Assembly (NCBI RefSeq): GCF_019891545.1
Contig: NZ_JAHDIU010000009.1
Location: 80,639 to 144,638 of the forward strand
Length of the DNA: 64,000 bases
Direction of reading: 5' to 3'
DNA from: Flavobacterium coralii
GTDB lineage: Bacteria > Bacteroidota > Bacteroidia > Flavobacteriales > Flavobacteriaceae
Under the pieces are notes generated by a model that saw only the letters and a list, made by a program, of their open reading frames with translations, was not told where the DNA came from and searched no databases. The translations under genes and the position numbers were made by a program. Of the stretch, positions 33,783-42,373 are shown piece after piece (positions within the stretch are counted from its first letter, which is position 1; every line of letters starts with the position of its first letter).

Positions 33783-34631
33783 TTAGAAATCTGTAGCGGT
33801 GCTTACATGTTTCCAGTTTTCAGTTTCATTGTGAAGGAAACTTATCTTGTTTTGTGCCATCTGCAGCGCGTCACTACCAAGGAATAAATATAAAGGTGCA
33901 TTCTCAATACCTGCAACTTTTAGTATCTCTGCAACGCCTTTAACCGGGTCGCCCTGCTGGTTGCCTTTAATCTGGTTTTGGTGTATAGATAGTACATTGC
34001 GCACTTCTTTATATTCTTCCATTTGTTTTGCAGGAGTGATAAGCGAATCAGACTCCAAAAAGTTGGTCCTGAAGTATCCCGGTAATACAAGGCTTACCTT
34101 TATGCCGAAGGGTTTAGCTTCTACCTGAAGGGCTTCAGTAAAGCCTACTACCGCAAACTTGGTGGCACAGTAAATTCCGAAACCCGGAAAACCGCCTGTT
34201 ACGCCGGCAATAGATGAGATATTAAAAATATGTCCTGATTCTTGCCTGCGCAGGTGCGGCATTACCTGCCTGATAACATTAAGGGAGCCGAATACATTTA
34301 CATCAAAATTATGTCTTGCTTCAGCATCGCTTAGTTCTTCAAGGCTGCCTGCAAGTCCGTACCCGGCATTGTTTACCACATAATCTATCCTGCCGAATTT
34401 CGCTATGGTTTCGGCAATAGCATTACCAACGCTGGTTTCATCAGTCAGTTCTACTTCAAGCGGGAGAAAGTTCTCACTATCAGTACCGGCAGCTTTTTTA
34501 AGCCCGTCAATACTGCGTGATGTTGCTGCAATAGCGTCTCCGTTTGCCAGTACCTGCTTAATAAATTCAAGCCCAAAGCCTTTGCTTGCGCCAGTTACAA
34601 ACCATACTTTTTTTGCACTTTGATTTTCCAT
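33783..34631 (-). CDS. Short-chain dehydrogenase/reductase
   Basis: This 282-residue Rossmann enzyme has WFVTGASKGFGLEFIKQVL (NADP-binding TGxxxGxG) at residue 10, NNAGYGLAG near 87, ISSIAGVTGG with the catalytic Ser, and YCATKFAVVGF with the Tyr-x-x-x-Lys pair. A C-terminal extension (to DALQMAQNKISFLHNETENWK) is typical of classical SDRs annotated as oxidoreductases of unknown substrate. An AraC regulator gene lies upstream on the same strand and may control it. Confidence 0.9.
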   Translation of the reverse strand: MENQSAKKVWFVTGASKGFGLEFIKQVLANGDAIAATSRSIDGLKKAAGTDSENFLPLEVELTDETSVGNAIAETIAKFGRIDYVVNNAGYGLAGSLEELSDAEARHNFDVNVFGSLNVIRQVMPHLRRQESGHIFNISSIAGVTGGFPGFGIYCATKFAVVGFTEALQVEAKPFGIKVSLVLPGYFRTNFLESDSLITPAKQMEEYKEVRNVLSIHQNQIKGNQQGDPVKGVAEILKVAGIENAPLYLFLGSDALQMAQNKISFLHNETENWKHVSTATDF

Positions 34632-34656
34632 ACTGTTTGTTTTTTTAATTACAATA

Positions 34657-34664
34657 CAAAGGTA
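34657..34664 (-). promoter_or_regulatory. -7 box of the SDR gene
   Basis: CAAAGGTA reads TACCTTTG on the minus strand (TAnnTTTG), 25 nt upstream of the SDR ATG at 34631. Confidence 0.55.
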
Positions 34665-34716
34665 TGGGCAACTTGTATGCTGCTTATTGCTCAGGGCAAA
34701 CCAATAATTGCAAAAA

Positions 34717-35613
34717 TCAAACAGTCCTGTATCGTGACGGAGTTAACGAGGTATGCTTCCTGAAGAAATTATTAAAGTGTGAAGCTTCTTCAAAGCCAAG
34801 GCTGTTGCTGATTTCAGCTACATTCCAGTCTGTATGCCTGAGCAATGCTTTGGCTTCAGCTACAAGCCTTTCGCTTATAATGGCGGTAGTGGTTTTGCCT
34901 GTGGTCGCTTTTACGGCACGGTTAAGGTGGTTAACATGCACAGCTAAGCTTTCGGCAAAACTACGCGCCGATTTCATGGTAAAGCGCTGCTGCGGTGTCT
35001 CAATGGGGAACTGCCGCTCTAACAGCTCGCGGAAAACAGATGTAATACGGGTATTTGCATTAGGGTGGTCATATAAATTAGAAGCCGGTTCTGTTTTTAG
35101 TGCCAAGTGTATTAATTCGTTGAGGTAACTGCGCAGCAGGTCATACTTAAAAGCATAATCTGACCCGATCTCGGTAAGCATCTTTTCAAAAACAGCTACA
35201 ATTGCCTGTTCATCAGTCTGGTTTAATATATATGAAGGCTTACCGCCAATGGCAAACATAGGCAGTTCCTGAAGGCTGCCACGCAGCTTTTCTGTAAAAA
35301 AAGGTTCTGTAAAGATGCAAAAATAGCCTGTTGCCTCGCCCGAAATGTGTTCCCAGGTATAAGGAACCTTCGGGTTAAAGAAAATCATAGAAGTGCCATC
35401 TACCTCAATACTTTTATCGGCATAATGGTAGCGGTTAACGCCCCTTATAAGTGTTATTTTGTAGTAATCACGACGGGCATACTGAATTGTGGTAGTACCG
35501 GAAAGGCAGTCTTCTATCCTGAAAATGTTAAAGTGCCCTGCTGTGGCATTAATATTTTCGGGCAGCGGCTGCATTTTATGCTCATAAAATTCTTTTAGGC
35601 CTTCTGTTTTCAT
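34717..35613 (-). CDS. AraC family transcriptional regulator
   Basis: This 298-residue protein has an N-terminal cupin-like sensing domain and a C-terminal double helix-turn-helix (about 200-298) with SARSFAESLAVHVNHLNRAV, ISERLVAEAKALLRHTDWN and VAEISNSLGFEEASHFNNFF. I start at the ATG at 35613 (MKTEGLKEF), just downstream of a TATCTTTG box at 35631-35638. It lies directly upstream of the SDR gene, co-directional, and may regulate it; inducer unknown. Confidence 0.9.
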   Translation of the reverse strand: MKTEGLKEFYEHKMQPLPENINATAGHFNIFRIEDCLSGTTTIQYARRDYYKITLIRGVNRYHYADKSIEVDGTSMIFFNPKVPYTWEHISGEATGYFCIFTEPFFTEKLRGSLQELPMFAIGGKPSYILNQTDEQAIVAVFEKMLTEIGSDYAFKYDLLRSYLNELIHLALKTEPASNLYDHPNANTRITSVFRELLERQFPIETPQQRFTMKSARSFAESLAVHVNHLNRAVKATTGKTTTAIISERLVAEAKALLRHTDWNVAEISNSLGFEEASHFNNFFRKHTSLTPSRYRTV

Positions 35614-35630
35614 AAGATGCAAATTTCAAA

Positions 35631-35638
35631 CAAAGATA
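35631..35638 (-). promoter_or_regulatory. -7 box of the AraC gene
   Basis: CAAAGATA reads TATCTTTG on the minus strand, 18 nt before the chosen ATG. Confidence 0.6.
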
Positions 35639-35663
35639 CAAAAGTCCTTGTAAAGAATAAGGC

Positions 35664-35873
35664 CTACGATTTCTTTACAAACTCGGTGCGGAGTACCATA
35701 GCCACTTTATTTACGCGGCAGTCTATCTCGGCAGGATCATCGGTAAGGCGAATGTTCTTTACGGTAGTGCCTCTTTTAATAACCGCTGAAGATCCTTTTA
35801 CTTTAAGGTCTTTAATTACGGTTACAGTATCGCCGTCATTTAATATATTACCGTTGCTGTCTTTTACTTCCAT
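35664..35873 (-). CDS. PhnA/YjdM C-terminal domain protein (short form)
   Basis: This 69-residue protein ([20 protein letters not shown] then [20 protein letters not shown] and [19 protein letters not shown]) is the SH3-like PhnA domain. E. coli YjdM (about 111 residues) has an extra N-terminal zinc ribbon, absent here. The phosphonate link implied by the old name is not established. Its start overlaps the end of rluF by 26 bases in another frame, so translation may be coupled. Confidence 0.8.
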   Translation of the reverse strand: MEVKDSNGNILNDGDTVTVIKDLKVKGSSAVIKRGTTVKNIRLTDDPAEIDCRVNKVAMVLRTEFVKKS

Positions 35874-36672
35874 AGTTTTGGTTGGTGTTTTTATGTTTGT
35901 CAGGGTTTGGTTTGCTGTTGTTACGAGGTGCAGTCTTTGGCAGGCTGGCCTCTTCTGTTTTGCTGCTGGGTTCTATCAGCTTGTTAAGTTCTTTAATTTC
36001 GGCAGGGGTTAGCTCCCTGTAGCGCCCAACGGCAACATCAAGCGAAATATTAATAATACGGATGCGCTTAAGCGCTGTAACCTCATACCCCAGGTATTCG
36101 CACATACGGCGTATCTGGCGGTTTAGGCCCTGCGTGAGCACTATCCTGAAAACATATTTGCTTATCTGCTCTACTTTACATTTGCGGGTAACGGTATCCA
36201 GTATCGGTACACCATTGCCCATGCGCTGTATGAACCTGTCGGTAATGGGTTTATTTACCGTAACTACATATTCCTTTTCGTGGTTGTTGCGCGCGCGCAA
36301 TATCTTGTTTACAATATCGCCGTCATCTGTCATAAAAATAAGGCCTTCGCTTGCCTTATCAAGCCTCCCTATCGGGAAAATACGCTTTGGGTAGTTAATG
36401 TAGTCAACAATATTGTTTCTTACATCCTGGTTAGTAGTACATTCTATACCCACCGGTTTGTTGAATGCCAGATAGGTGTGCCGCCCTGTTTTTTCGCGTA
36501 TGAGTTTTCCATCAATGCGCACTTCATCATCCGGAGACACTTTTGTGCCCAGTTCCGGCAATACCCCGTTAATCGTTACACGGCCTTCTTCAATCAGCTT
36601 ATCGGCTTCCCTACGGGAGCAATAGCCTGTTTCTGCAATAAACTTATTAAGCCGTTTCAGTTCGTCTTCCAT
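35848..36672 (-). CDS. rluF: 23S rRNA pseudouridine synthase RluF
   Basis: This 274-residue RsuA/RluF-type synthase has an N-terminal S4 domain ([20 protein letters not shown]), then the catalytic domain with [20 protein letters not shown], whose GRLDK Asp is the nucleophile, and [20 protein letters not shown], typical of RluF. It modifies U2604 in 23S rRNA in E. coli. A Lys/Pro/Asn-rich disordered tail (about 238-274) is extra. The phnA-like gene overlaps its 3' end. Confidence 0.9.
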   Translation of the reverse strand: MEDELKRLNKFIAETGYCSRREADKLIEEGRVTINGVLPELGTKVSPDDEVRIDGKLIREKTGRHTYLAFNKPVGIECTTNQDVRNNIVDYINYPKRIFPIGRLDKASEGLIFMTDDGDIVNKILRARNNHEKEYVVTVNKPITDRFIQRMGNGVPILDTVTRKCKVEQISKYVFRIVLTQGLNRQIRRMCEYLGYEVTALKRIRIINISLDVAVGRYRELTPAEIKELNKLIEPSSKTEEASLPKTAPRNNSKPNPDKHKNTNQNYGSKRQQR

Positions 36673-36701
36673 GCTGTAAAAATAGTGAATTTTGGGCTGT
36701 A

Positions 36702-37544
36702 TCAGCCTTTAAGGAACATGCAGATTTGATTGTACAACCTGTCATCATGCATGCTGTGCCCAAGACCGGTTGTCGTTACAAACTGGGCATTTTGCCATGC
36801 TGCGGCTATCTTTTTACCTTCTTTATAGCTTACCACCTCATCATCCTTATCATGCGCCAGAAATCCGGGAATGGTTATTTTTTTGGCGAACAGGCTACCT
36901 GAAAATTCATCAATCTTAATTTTAAAATGCTCAAAAAAGTGTTTTTTAAGCATTACAAATACATTACTGTTCAGGCTAAGCAGGCCTGCATAGTTGGTAA
37001 GTAGTGTGTTAAGGTCGCTCGGTGCACCTAAAACTACCATTTTTTGTATAATTTGGTTAGGATAGTGCGACTGGTAATAGAGCGCTGTAGCCCCACCGAC
37101 AGAGTGGCCTATCAGGTAATCGGGTTTAAGGCTGCGGACTATGATATCGATGAACTCAGCATAGCGGGGAATATTAAATTCATGTCCTGACGAGAGGCCG
37201 TGTGCAGGAGCATCAAGCGCAATAATGGTATAATTATCTTTGAGAAGGTAAGGGATAAAAATTTCCCAGCGGGAGGCATTGCTTTCCCACCCGTGTACCA
37301 GCAGTACTTTTTTTTCGCCATTGCCCCATTTGTACATCTGGAACAAAAACTGGTCGTGCGTAAGCATTTCGGCTTCGGCTTCTTTTAGTATATCCGGGAG
37401 CTGTTCCTGTGTGAGCCTGCCGTCGCGTGGTGTGCTGAAATACTTATAGGCTAGTGTACTGGCTTTTTTAGGGGCTATATAGCCAAGCAGGTTAATATAA
37501 AGCCCGATACTTTTTGTGAGTATATAGGTAAGAACCTTTTGCAT
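36702..37544 (-). CDS. Alpha/beta hydrolase
   Basis: This 280-residue protein starts at the ATG at 37544 (MQKVLTYIL); a longer frame would run into the terminator at 37556. Signatures of the fold: [14 protein letters not shown] for the oxyanion region, [14 protein letters not shown] with the nucleophile Ser in GHSVGG, and a late GLGHSMHDD with the catalytic His. An Asp in HDKDDEVV fits the acid. An N-terminal membrane-tethering helix is possible. Substrate unknown; RluF is downstream after 29 bases. Confidence 0.85.
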   Translation of the reverse strand: MQKVLTYILTKSIGLYINLLGYIAPKKASTLAYKYFSTPRDGRLTQEQLPDILKEAEAEMLTHDQFLFQMYKWGNGEKKVLLVHGWESNASRWEIFIPYLLKDNYTIIALDAPAHGLSSGHEFNIPRYAEFIDIIVRSLKPDYLIGHSVGGATALYYQSHYPNQIIQKMVVLGAPSDLNTLLTNYAGLLSLNSNVFVMLKKHFFEHFKIKIDEFSGSLFAKKITIPGFLAHDKDDEVVSYKEGKKIAAAWQNAQFVTTTGLGHSMHDDRLYNQICMFLKG

Positions 37545-37547
37545 GTA

Positions 37548-37579
37548 GTAAAAAAAGCCCCCCGCATGGCGGAGGGCTG
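37548..37579 (-). terminator. Terminator after the coiled-coil gene
   Basis: On the minus strand AGCCCTCCGC / GCGGGGGGCT (one mismatch) with a CAT loop is followed by T7. It lies just after the stop at 37585 and before the hydrolase start at 37544. Confidence 0.8.
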
Positions 37580-37584
37580 TTGTA

Positions 37585-38364
37585 TTATAACTTAGCGAAC
37601 AATTGTTCCATTTTTTCTCTTTCTTCATCGGCAAGCACGCTGTCAACAAGTATCCTTCCGCTGTGCTCGTCAGTAAGTATTTTTTTACGGCTGGCAATTT
37701 CCATCTGGGTTTGCGGCGGTATGGTGAAATAAGAACCTGCCGAAGCGCCCCTTTCTATTGAAACTACTGCAAGTCCATTCCTTACGCTGCCACGAATCCT
37801 TTTGTAAGCGCTTAAAAGCCTTTCTTCAATCAGTGCTTCAAACTCGGCAGACTTTTCCATAAGGAAGTTTTCTTCTTTCTCAGTTTCAGCCATTATAGCG
37901 TCAAGCTCCGATTTTTTGTGCTGCAGGTGTGTTTTCCTGTCTTCCAGCTTCTGCTCACTTTGCTCTATAACTTCTTTTTTGTGCTCTATAGAAGCGCGCA
38001 TTTCTTTAATATGCTTTTCTGCAAGCTGTATTTCAAGCTCTTGGAATTCAATCTCTTTAGAAAGGGAGTTGAACTCGCGGTTGTTGCGCACATTCTTTTG
38101 CTGTTCTGTATACTTTTTGATGGCAGATTTGTGCTCATCGATAGCATTTTTCTTTTCCTTAATCTGGTCTTCAATTGACTCAAGGTCGCTTTTCAGTTTT
38201 TCAAGCCTTGTGGTAATTCCTGCCACTTCGTCTTCCAGGTCTTCCACCTCAAGCGGAAGTTCGCCGCGCACATTCCTTATTTCGTCTATTCTTGAATCAA
38301 TTAACTGTAAATCGTAAAGTGCCCTTAATTTATCTTCAACACTTATTTCCTTGGTAGTAGCCAT
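37585..38364 (-). CDS. Coiled-coil protein of the C4 zinc-ribbon (DUF164) family, with the zinc ribbon degenerated
   Basis: This 259-residue protein has a long coiled coil (about 30-195, dense Glu/Lys/Leu heptads) and a C-terminal domain that aligns with the C4 zinc ribbon of the family. All four cysteines are missing: RGASAGSYFTIPPQTQMEIA and ILTDEHSGRILVD keep the scaffold (IPPQ, EH.GRIL) but carry Ser, Ala or Asp where Cys is expected. Function unknown. It is encoded 111 bases downstream of the Nif3-like gene, a common neighbour in Bacteroidota. Confidence 0.88.
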   Translation of the reverse strand: MATTKEISVEDKLRALYDLQLIDSRIDEIRNVRGELPLEVEDLEDEVAGITTRLEKLKSDLESIEDQIKEKKNAIDEHKSAIKKYTEQQKNVRNNREFNSLSKEIEFQELEIQLAEKHIKEMRASIEHKKEVIEQSEQKLEDRKTHLQHKKSELDAIMAETEKEENFLMEKSAEFEALIEERLLSAYKRIRGSVRNGLAVVSIERGASAGSYFTIPPQTQMEIASRKKILTDEHSGRILVDSVLADEEREKMEQLFAKL

Positions 38365-38413
38365 ATTTGTAAGTACTTAACTATATTTGTTTTTCTTCCG
38401 AATAAAATGAATG

Positions 38414-38421
38414 CAAAATTA
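38414..38421 (-). promoter_or_regulatory. -7 box of the coiled-coil gene
   Basis: CAAAATTA reads TAATTTTG on the minus strand, 49 nt upstream of the ATG at 38364, so this gene probably has its own promoter. Confidence 0.5.
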
Positions 38422-38475
38422 GCGATTTTTTTCGTAACATACTTAACTATACGAAAAAATGTACTAATTAGAAAA

Positions 38476-39567
38476 TCAGAAGTATTTTACCGGGTTAGTA
38501 TCTACCTCTGTAATTAATACTGGTGTTTCGGTAATTTCTTCAAGGTAACCGGCAATGTAGTCTTTTACATAGCGCTCACTTTCATAATGGCCAATATCTG
38601 CCAGTAGTATTTTTCCTTCGGCTTCGTAGAAATTATGGTATTTTAAATCGGCTGTAAGATAAGCGTCAGCGCCCGCTGCAATAGCATTTTTAATGGCAAA
38701 CGCACCTGAGCCGCCCAGTACAGCAACTTTTTTTATCTGCTTTCCGGTAAAGGCGCTGTGCCTTATGCCACCGCACTGCATTTTCTCTTTAACCATTAAA
38801 AGAAATTCTTCCTCATCCATGGGTGTTTCAAGCTCTCCGATCATACCCAATCCGATATTCTGGTGGCGGTTCTGCAGGTTGTACACTTCATAAGCCACCT
38901 CTTCATAAATATGGTTGCTGAAAAGTGCTTTAAGTATTTCAGCTTCAAGGTGCTTTTCAAAAGTGACTTCAATTTTAATTTCACGGCTTTCAACAAATTC
39001 GCCTATCGCTCCAATTACAGGGTTACTTTCGTTATTTCCGAGGTAAGTACCAATGCCCTGCGAATTAAAGCTGCAGTTTTCATAATTACCAATATTGCCT
39101 GCCCCGGCATTAAAAAGTGCATTACGAAGTTCATCTGCATTTTCTGGGGTTGTATAGGTCACAAGCTTACGGATGTAGTTTTCCTTAGGTATCAGTATTT
39201 TGGTATTAGTAAGCCCTAATGCTTTACAGAATATTTTATTTACACCCCGCTTGTGGTTATCTAATGCGGTATGTACCGCATAAATGGCAATGTCATTCTT
39301 TATAGCTTTAAGCAAAGCGCGCTCTACATAATTTTTACCGGTTATATTTTTTATCCCCGAAAACAATATGGGGTGAAAACAAACTACAAGATTACAGTTC
39401 TTAGTAATGGCCTCGTCGATAACAGCTTCTAATGCGTCATGGCAAACCAATATGCCTTTAAGCTGTGCATTTTTATCGCCAGTCAGTAGCCCTACATTAT
39501 CAAAATCTTCTGCATAAGCAAGTGGTGCCATACGTTCAAGCAGGGCAATTGCATCGGTAATCTTCAT
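38476..39567 (-). CDS. Nif3-like dinuclear metal-centre protein (GTP cyclohydrolase I type 2 homologue)
   Basis: This 363-residue protein has the NIF3 core split by an inserted PII-like domain (about 130-230), as in the longer bacterial members. Metal-ligand segments are visible: CHDALEAVIDEA and VVCFHPILFSG near the N-terminus, YAVHTALDNH, and DIGHYESERYVKDYIA near the C-terminus. The family forms hexamers with a two-metal site; the physiological role is unsettled. The coiled-coil gene follows downstream. Confidence 0.9.
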   Translation of the reverse strand: MKITDAIALLERMAPLAYAEDFDNVGLLTGDKNAQLKGILVCHDALEAVIDEAITKNCNLVVCFHPILFSGIKNITGKNYVERALLKAIKNDIAIYAVHTALDNHKRGVNKIFCKALGLTNTKILIPKENYIRKLVTYTTPENADELRNALFNAGAGNIGNYENCSFNSQGIGTYLGNNESNPVIGAIGEFVESREIKIEVTFEKHLEAEILKALFSNHIYEEVAYEVYNLQNRHQNIGLGMIGELETPMDEEEFLLMVKEKMQCGGIRHSAFTGKQIKKVAVLGGSGAFAIKNAIAAGADAYLTADLKYHNFYEAEGKILLADIGHYESERYVKDYIAGYLEEITETPVLITEVDTNPVKYF

Positions 39568-39591
39568 TTATGCTGGTGTTTTAGTTTGGTT

Positions 39592-39599
39592 CAAATATA
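39592..39599 (-). promoter_or_regulatory. -7 box of the Nif3-like gene
   Basis: CAAATATA reads TATATTTG on the minus strand (TAnnTTTG), 24 nt upstream of the ATG at 39567. Confidence 0.55.
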
Positions 39600-39621
39600 C
39601 TATTTGTGGCTGTTGCAGCCA

Positions 39622-39645
39622 ATAAAAAAACTGCCGATGGCAGTT
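39622..39645 (-). terminator. Terminator after the small Cys-rich lipoprotein gene
   Basis: AACTGCC / GGCAGTT 7-bp stem with a 3-nt loop; on the minus strand it runs into T7. It begins 6 bases past the stop at 39652. Confidence 0.8.
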
Positions 39646-39651
39646 GTGTGC

Positions 39652-39888
39652 TTAGTTACATTCGTAACCCGAGTCTTCAGCGCTGCTGATGTATTCTTCA
39701 TAGTCTATAGTTGTATCCTGGTCATTAAGGTAGGCATTCCCGTTTTCTCCCTCACAAACAGATTCGGATATATTAACTCCTTCCTGATTAAATGTACATA
39801 CAGCACAGTTAGAACTGCTGTCGTCAGATGAGCATGAAATAATTACCATTACTGCAAATGCAGCTACTGCAAAAACAATTTTTTTCAT
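39652..39888 (-). CDS. Small Cys-containing lipoprotein
   Basis: This 78-residue protein has a lipoprotein signal (VAAFAVMVIISCSSDDSSS). The mature part is about 60 residues and acidic, with four further cysteines (NCAVCTFNQ, SVCEGENG and the terminal ECN) that could form two disulphides. It ends DSGYECN. No family recognised. It is divergent from the 40067 lipoprotein gene, with 178 A+T-rich bases between them. Confidence 0.7.
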   Translation of the reverse strand: MKKIVFAVAAFAVMVIISCSSDDSSSNCAVCTFNQEGVNISESVCEGENGNAYLNDQDTTIDYEEYISSAEDSGYECN

Positions 39889-40028
39889 TTGAATATTTTA
39901 TTTAAAGTTTAAAATTAAAAAATCATTCATTTACAGGCATTGATAATGAAGTTAAAACATTTATAAATTATACTAATTATCACTTTAAACAAATTTTAAA
40001 TTTTTATATGTTATTAAAAAAATATTAT

Positions 40029-40036
40029 TATGTTTG
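40029..40036 (+). promoter_or_regulatory. -7 box of the 40067 lipoprotein gene
   Basis: TATGTTTG fits TAnnTTTG and lies 30 nt before the ATG; no clear TTTG at -33. Confidence 0.5.
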
Positions 40037-40066
40037 CCAAAATCTTAACATTAACACATTACTACT

Positions 40067-40492
40067 ATGAAAAAATTATTAATGGTTTCTGCACTTGCCT
40101 TAGCAGGTTTAACGTTTACAGCTTGTGGCAGTGATGATGACGGCGGATCAAGCGCATCACTTGAAGGAAAATGGTATTTTTCTAAGACGGGTACTGCTGC
40201 AGGAGGCCAGGAAGTATTTATTGATTATGACCACGAAGAAGGTTGTGAGAAAGACTATGTTGAGTTTGTTGAAGGTGGTGTTTACAGGGATGTATCACAC
40301 TGGAGCGACTGTGAAACTGATGTAGAAACAGACTCTTGGTCAAGAAGTGGAAATACTATTACTATTGGTGAAGGGGCAGATGCAGTTTCAGGAACAATCA
40401 AGAAGCTTACAGGCAGCGAACTAAGAGTAAGTACTACAGAAGAATTTGGCGGACAAACTTTTAATTCTATCACTGTATTTACAAGAGAATAG
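40067..40492 (+). CDS. Lipocalin-like small lipoprotein
   Basis: This 141-residue protein has a lipoprotein signal (SALALAGLTFTACGSDDDGG). It then shows a lipocalin-like start (LEGKWYFSKTGTA), two cysteines that may pair (HEEGCEKDYV and HWSDCETD), alternating beta strands and the ending FNSITVFTRE. Small proteins with a LxGxW strand and C-terminal F/Y-rich strand are common outer-membrane lipoproteins in this phylum; no ligand is known. A terminator follows at 40519. Confidence 0.75.
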   Translation: MKKLLMVSALALAGLTFTACGSDDDGGSSASLEGKWYFSKTGTAAGGQEVFIDYDHEEGCEKDYVEFVEGGVYRDVSHWSDCETDVETDSWSRSGNTITIGEGADAVSGTIKKLTGSELRVSTTEEFGGQTFNSITVFTRE

Positions 40493-40518
40493 TTTTAAAA
40501 CTGATTTATCTTAAATTT

Positions 40519-40546
40519 AAAAGTGCCCATATTGGGCACTTTTTTT
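40519..40546 (+). terminator. Terminator after the lipocalin-like gene
   Basis: Perfect 10-bp stem AAAAGTGCCC / GGGCACTTTT with a 5-nt loop, then T run. Confidence 0.85.
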
Positions 40547-40572
40547 ATATTTACATATCAATTAATAAAGCC

Positions 40573-41598
40573 TTGCGAAAAATTTTACTGCCATTTTCCC
40601 TGATATATTTATTTATAACTGCTATAAGAAATGTTCTTTACAACAAAGGCATCTTTAAAAGTTATTCATTTCCGCTGCCTGTTATTGTTATTGGTAACCT
40701 GAGCACAGGTGGCACAGGTAAATCTCCAATGACCGAATATTTGATTCGATTATTAAAAGATAATTATCAACTCGCTACCTTAAGCAGGGGATATAAAAGA
40801 AAAACAACTGGTTTTGTATTGGCAGACAGCAAAGCAACTGCCCAAACCATTGGCGACGAGCCTTACCAGTTCTATACTAAGTTCAGCGATATTACAGTAG
40901 CTGTAGATGCTGATAGGGTGAATGGCGTTAACAAGCTGCTTAGCATGAACAACAGGCCGGATGTAATTGTGCTTGACGATGCCTACCAACACCGCAGGCT
41001 AAAAGCAGGCTTTTATATTTTGTTGACGGCTTATTCTGATTTGTATGCAGATGATTACCTGCTCCCTGCAGGCAATTTGCGCGAAAGCAGGGCAGGGGCA
41101 AAGCGTGCGGATGTTATTGTTGTAACCAAGTGTCCGCTTGGTTTAACGCCAAATGAGCAGGAGGCTGTCATAAAAAAACTGAAACCAATAAAAGGGCAAA
41201 AGGTGTTTTTTAGTTTTATCGGTTATGATGATCATGTATATTCTGAAGCAGGTAAAATAGCGGTAAATGAAGTAAAGGAAAAGTCAAAAATACTGGTTGC
41301 AGGCATCGCCAAACCAAAGCCTTTCTTTGAATATGTGAAAGGTAATGATGATATCATTAAACCCTACCCTGACCATCATGATTTTACTGAAAAGGAAATA
41401 GCAGAACTTACAGCTCTTGCCGATAACAGAATTATAATTACCACCGAAAAAGATTATATGAGGCTTAAAGGCAAGATACCAGCCGGCAAATTATATTACC
41501 TGCCTATTAAAACCGTATTTTTAAACAATAGCGGGCAATTTGACAAAACAATTTTAGATTATGTGGGAAAAAGTACAGCAAACAGTAGAATACATTAA
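40573..41598 (+). CDS. lpxK: Tetraacyldisaccharide 4'-kinase
   Basis: This 341-residue inner-membrane-associated kinase phosphorylates the lipid A precursor at the 4' position. An N-terminal hydrophobic segment (LLPFSLIYLFITAIRN) precedes the P-loop VIGNLSTGGTGKSPMTEYL, with SRGYKRKT, VLDDAYQHRRL and ITTEKDYMRLKG as further family motifs. No ATG fits; the best start is TTG at 40573. Its 3' end overlaps punA by 38 bases in another frame. Confidence 0.92.
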   Translation: MRKILLPFSLIYLFITAIRNVLYNKGIFKSYSFPLPVIVIGNLSTGGTGKSPMTEYLIRLLKDNYQLATLSRGYKRKTTGFVLADSKATAQTIGDEPYQFYTKFSDITVAVDADRVNGVNKLLSMNNRPDVIVLDDAYQHRRLKAGFYILLTAYSDLYADDYLLPAGNLRESRAGAKRADVIVVTKCPLGLTPNEQEAVIKKLKPIKGQKVFFSFIGYDDHVYSEAGKIAVNEVKEKSKILVAGIAKPKPFFEYVKGNDDIIKPYPDHHDFTEKEIAELTALADNRIIITTEKDYMRLKGKIPAGKLYYLPIKTVFLNNSGQFDKTILDYVGKSTANSRIH

Positions 41599-42373
41599 AA
41601 ACAAAACAGGCTTTACACCTGAATATGGCGTGATACTTGGCTCAGGGCTGGGCGGTTTTGCTGAAGATATTACTATTGAACATTCGTTGCCATACCATGA
41701 AATCCCTAACTTTCCTGTTTCTACTGTGGCAGGGCATAAAGGAAGGCTTATTTTCGGGACAGTAGGCTCAAAGAAGGTGGTAGCGATGCAGGGGCGTTTT
41801 CACTATTACGAAGGCTACAGCATGCAGGAAGTTACTTTCCCTGTCAGGGTAATGAAGCACCTTGGCGTAAGGAGGCTTATTGTAAGCAATGCGTCAGGCG
41901 GGGTAAACCCGTATTACCATGTTGGCGACATTGTTATTATTTACGACCATATTAACCTGATGCCCGAGCATCCGCTGAGGGGTAAAAACGATGAGCGTTT
42001 CGGCCCGCGTTTTGTAAACATGAGCGAGCCTTACAGCCGTAACATGATAAATAAGGCAAAAGAAGTTGCCAAAAACCTGAACATAGAGGTTAAAGATGGT
42101 ATTTACCTTGGGTTGCAGGGCCCTACCTTTGAAACCCTTTCAGAGTACAGGATGGTTAAAACGCTGGGAGCCGACTGTGTTGGCATGTCAACAGTGCCGG
42201 AGGTTATAGTAGCCCGCCATATGGATATGGAGTGCTTTGGCGTTTCTGTAATCACCGATATGGGCAATGAAGACACTATTGCTGAAGTAAACCATGAAGA
42301 AGTATTACAGGCAGCCAAAAAGGCAGAACCAAAGGTGCGTACCCTTATTGCTGAACTGATTAAGGCTTACTGA
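41561..42373 (+). CDS. punA: Purine-nucleoside phosphorylase
   Basis: This 270-residue trimeric-type PNP cleaves (deoxy)inosine and guanosine with phosphate. Motifs: GVILGSGLGGFAEDI for phosphate, VAMQGRFHYYEGYSMQEVTFP, VSNASGGVNP, LQGPTFETLSEYRM, VGMSTVPEVIVARHM and VITDMGNEDT. The start overlaps the end of lpxK by 38 bases, so translation is probably coupled. It is convergent with gap, overlapping by 7 bases. Confidence 0.95.
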   Translation: MWEKVQQTVEYIKNKTGFTPEYGVILGSGLGGFAEDITIEHSLPYHEIPNFPVSTVAGHKGRLIFGTVGSKKVVAMQGRFHYYEGYSMQEVTFPVRVMKHLGVRRLIVSNASGGVNPYYHVGDIVIIYDHINLMPEHPLRGKNDERFGPRFVNMSEPYSRNMINKAKEVAKNLNIEVKDGIYLGLQGPTFETLSEYRMVKTLGADCVGMSTVPEVIVARHMDMECFGVSVITDMGNEDTIAEVNHEEVLQAAKKAEPKVRTLIAELIKAY

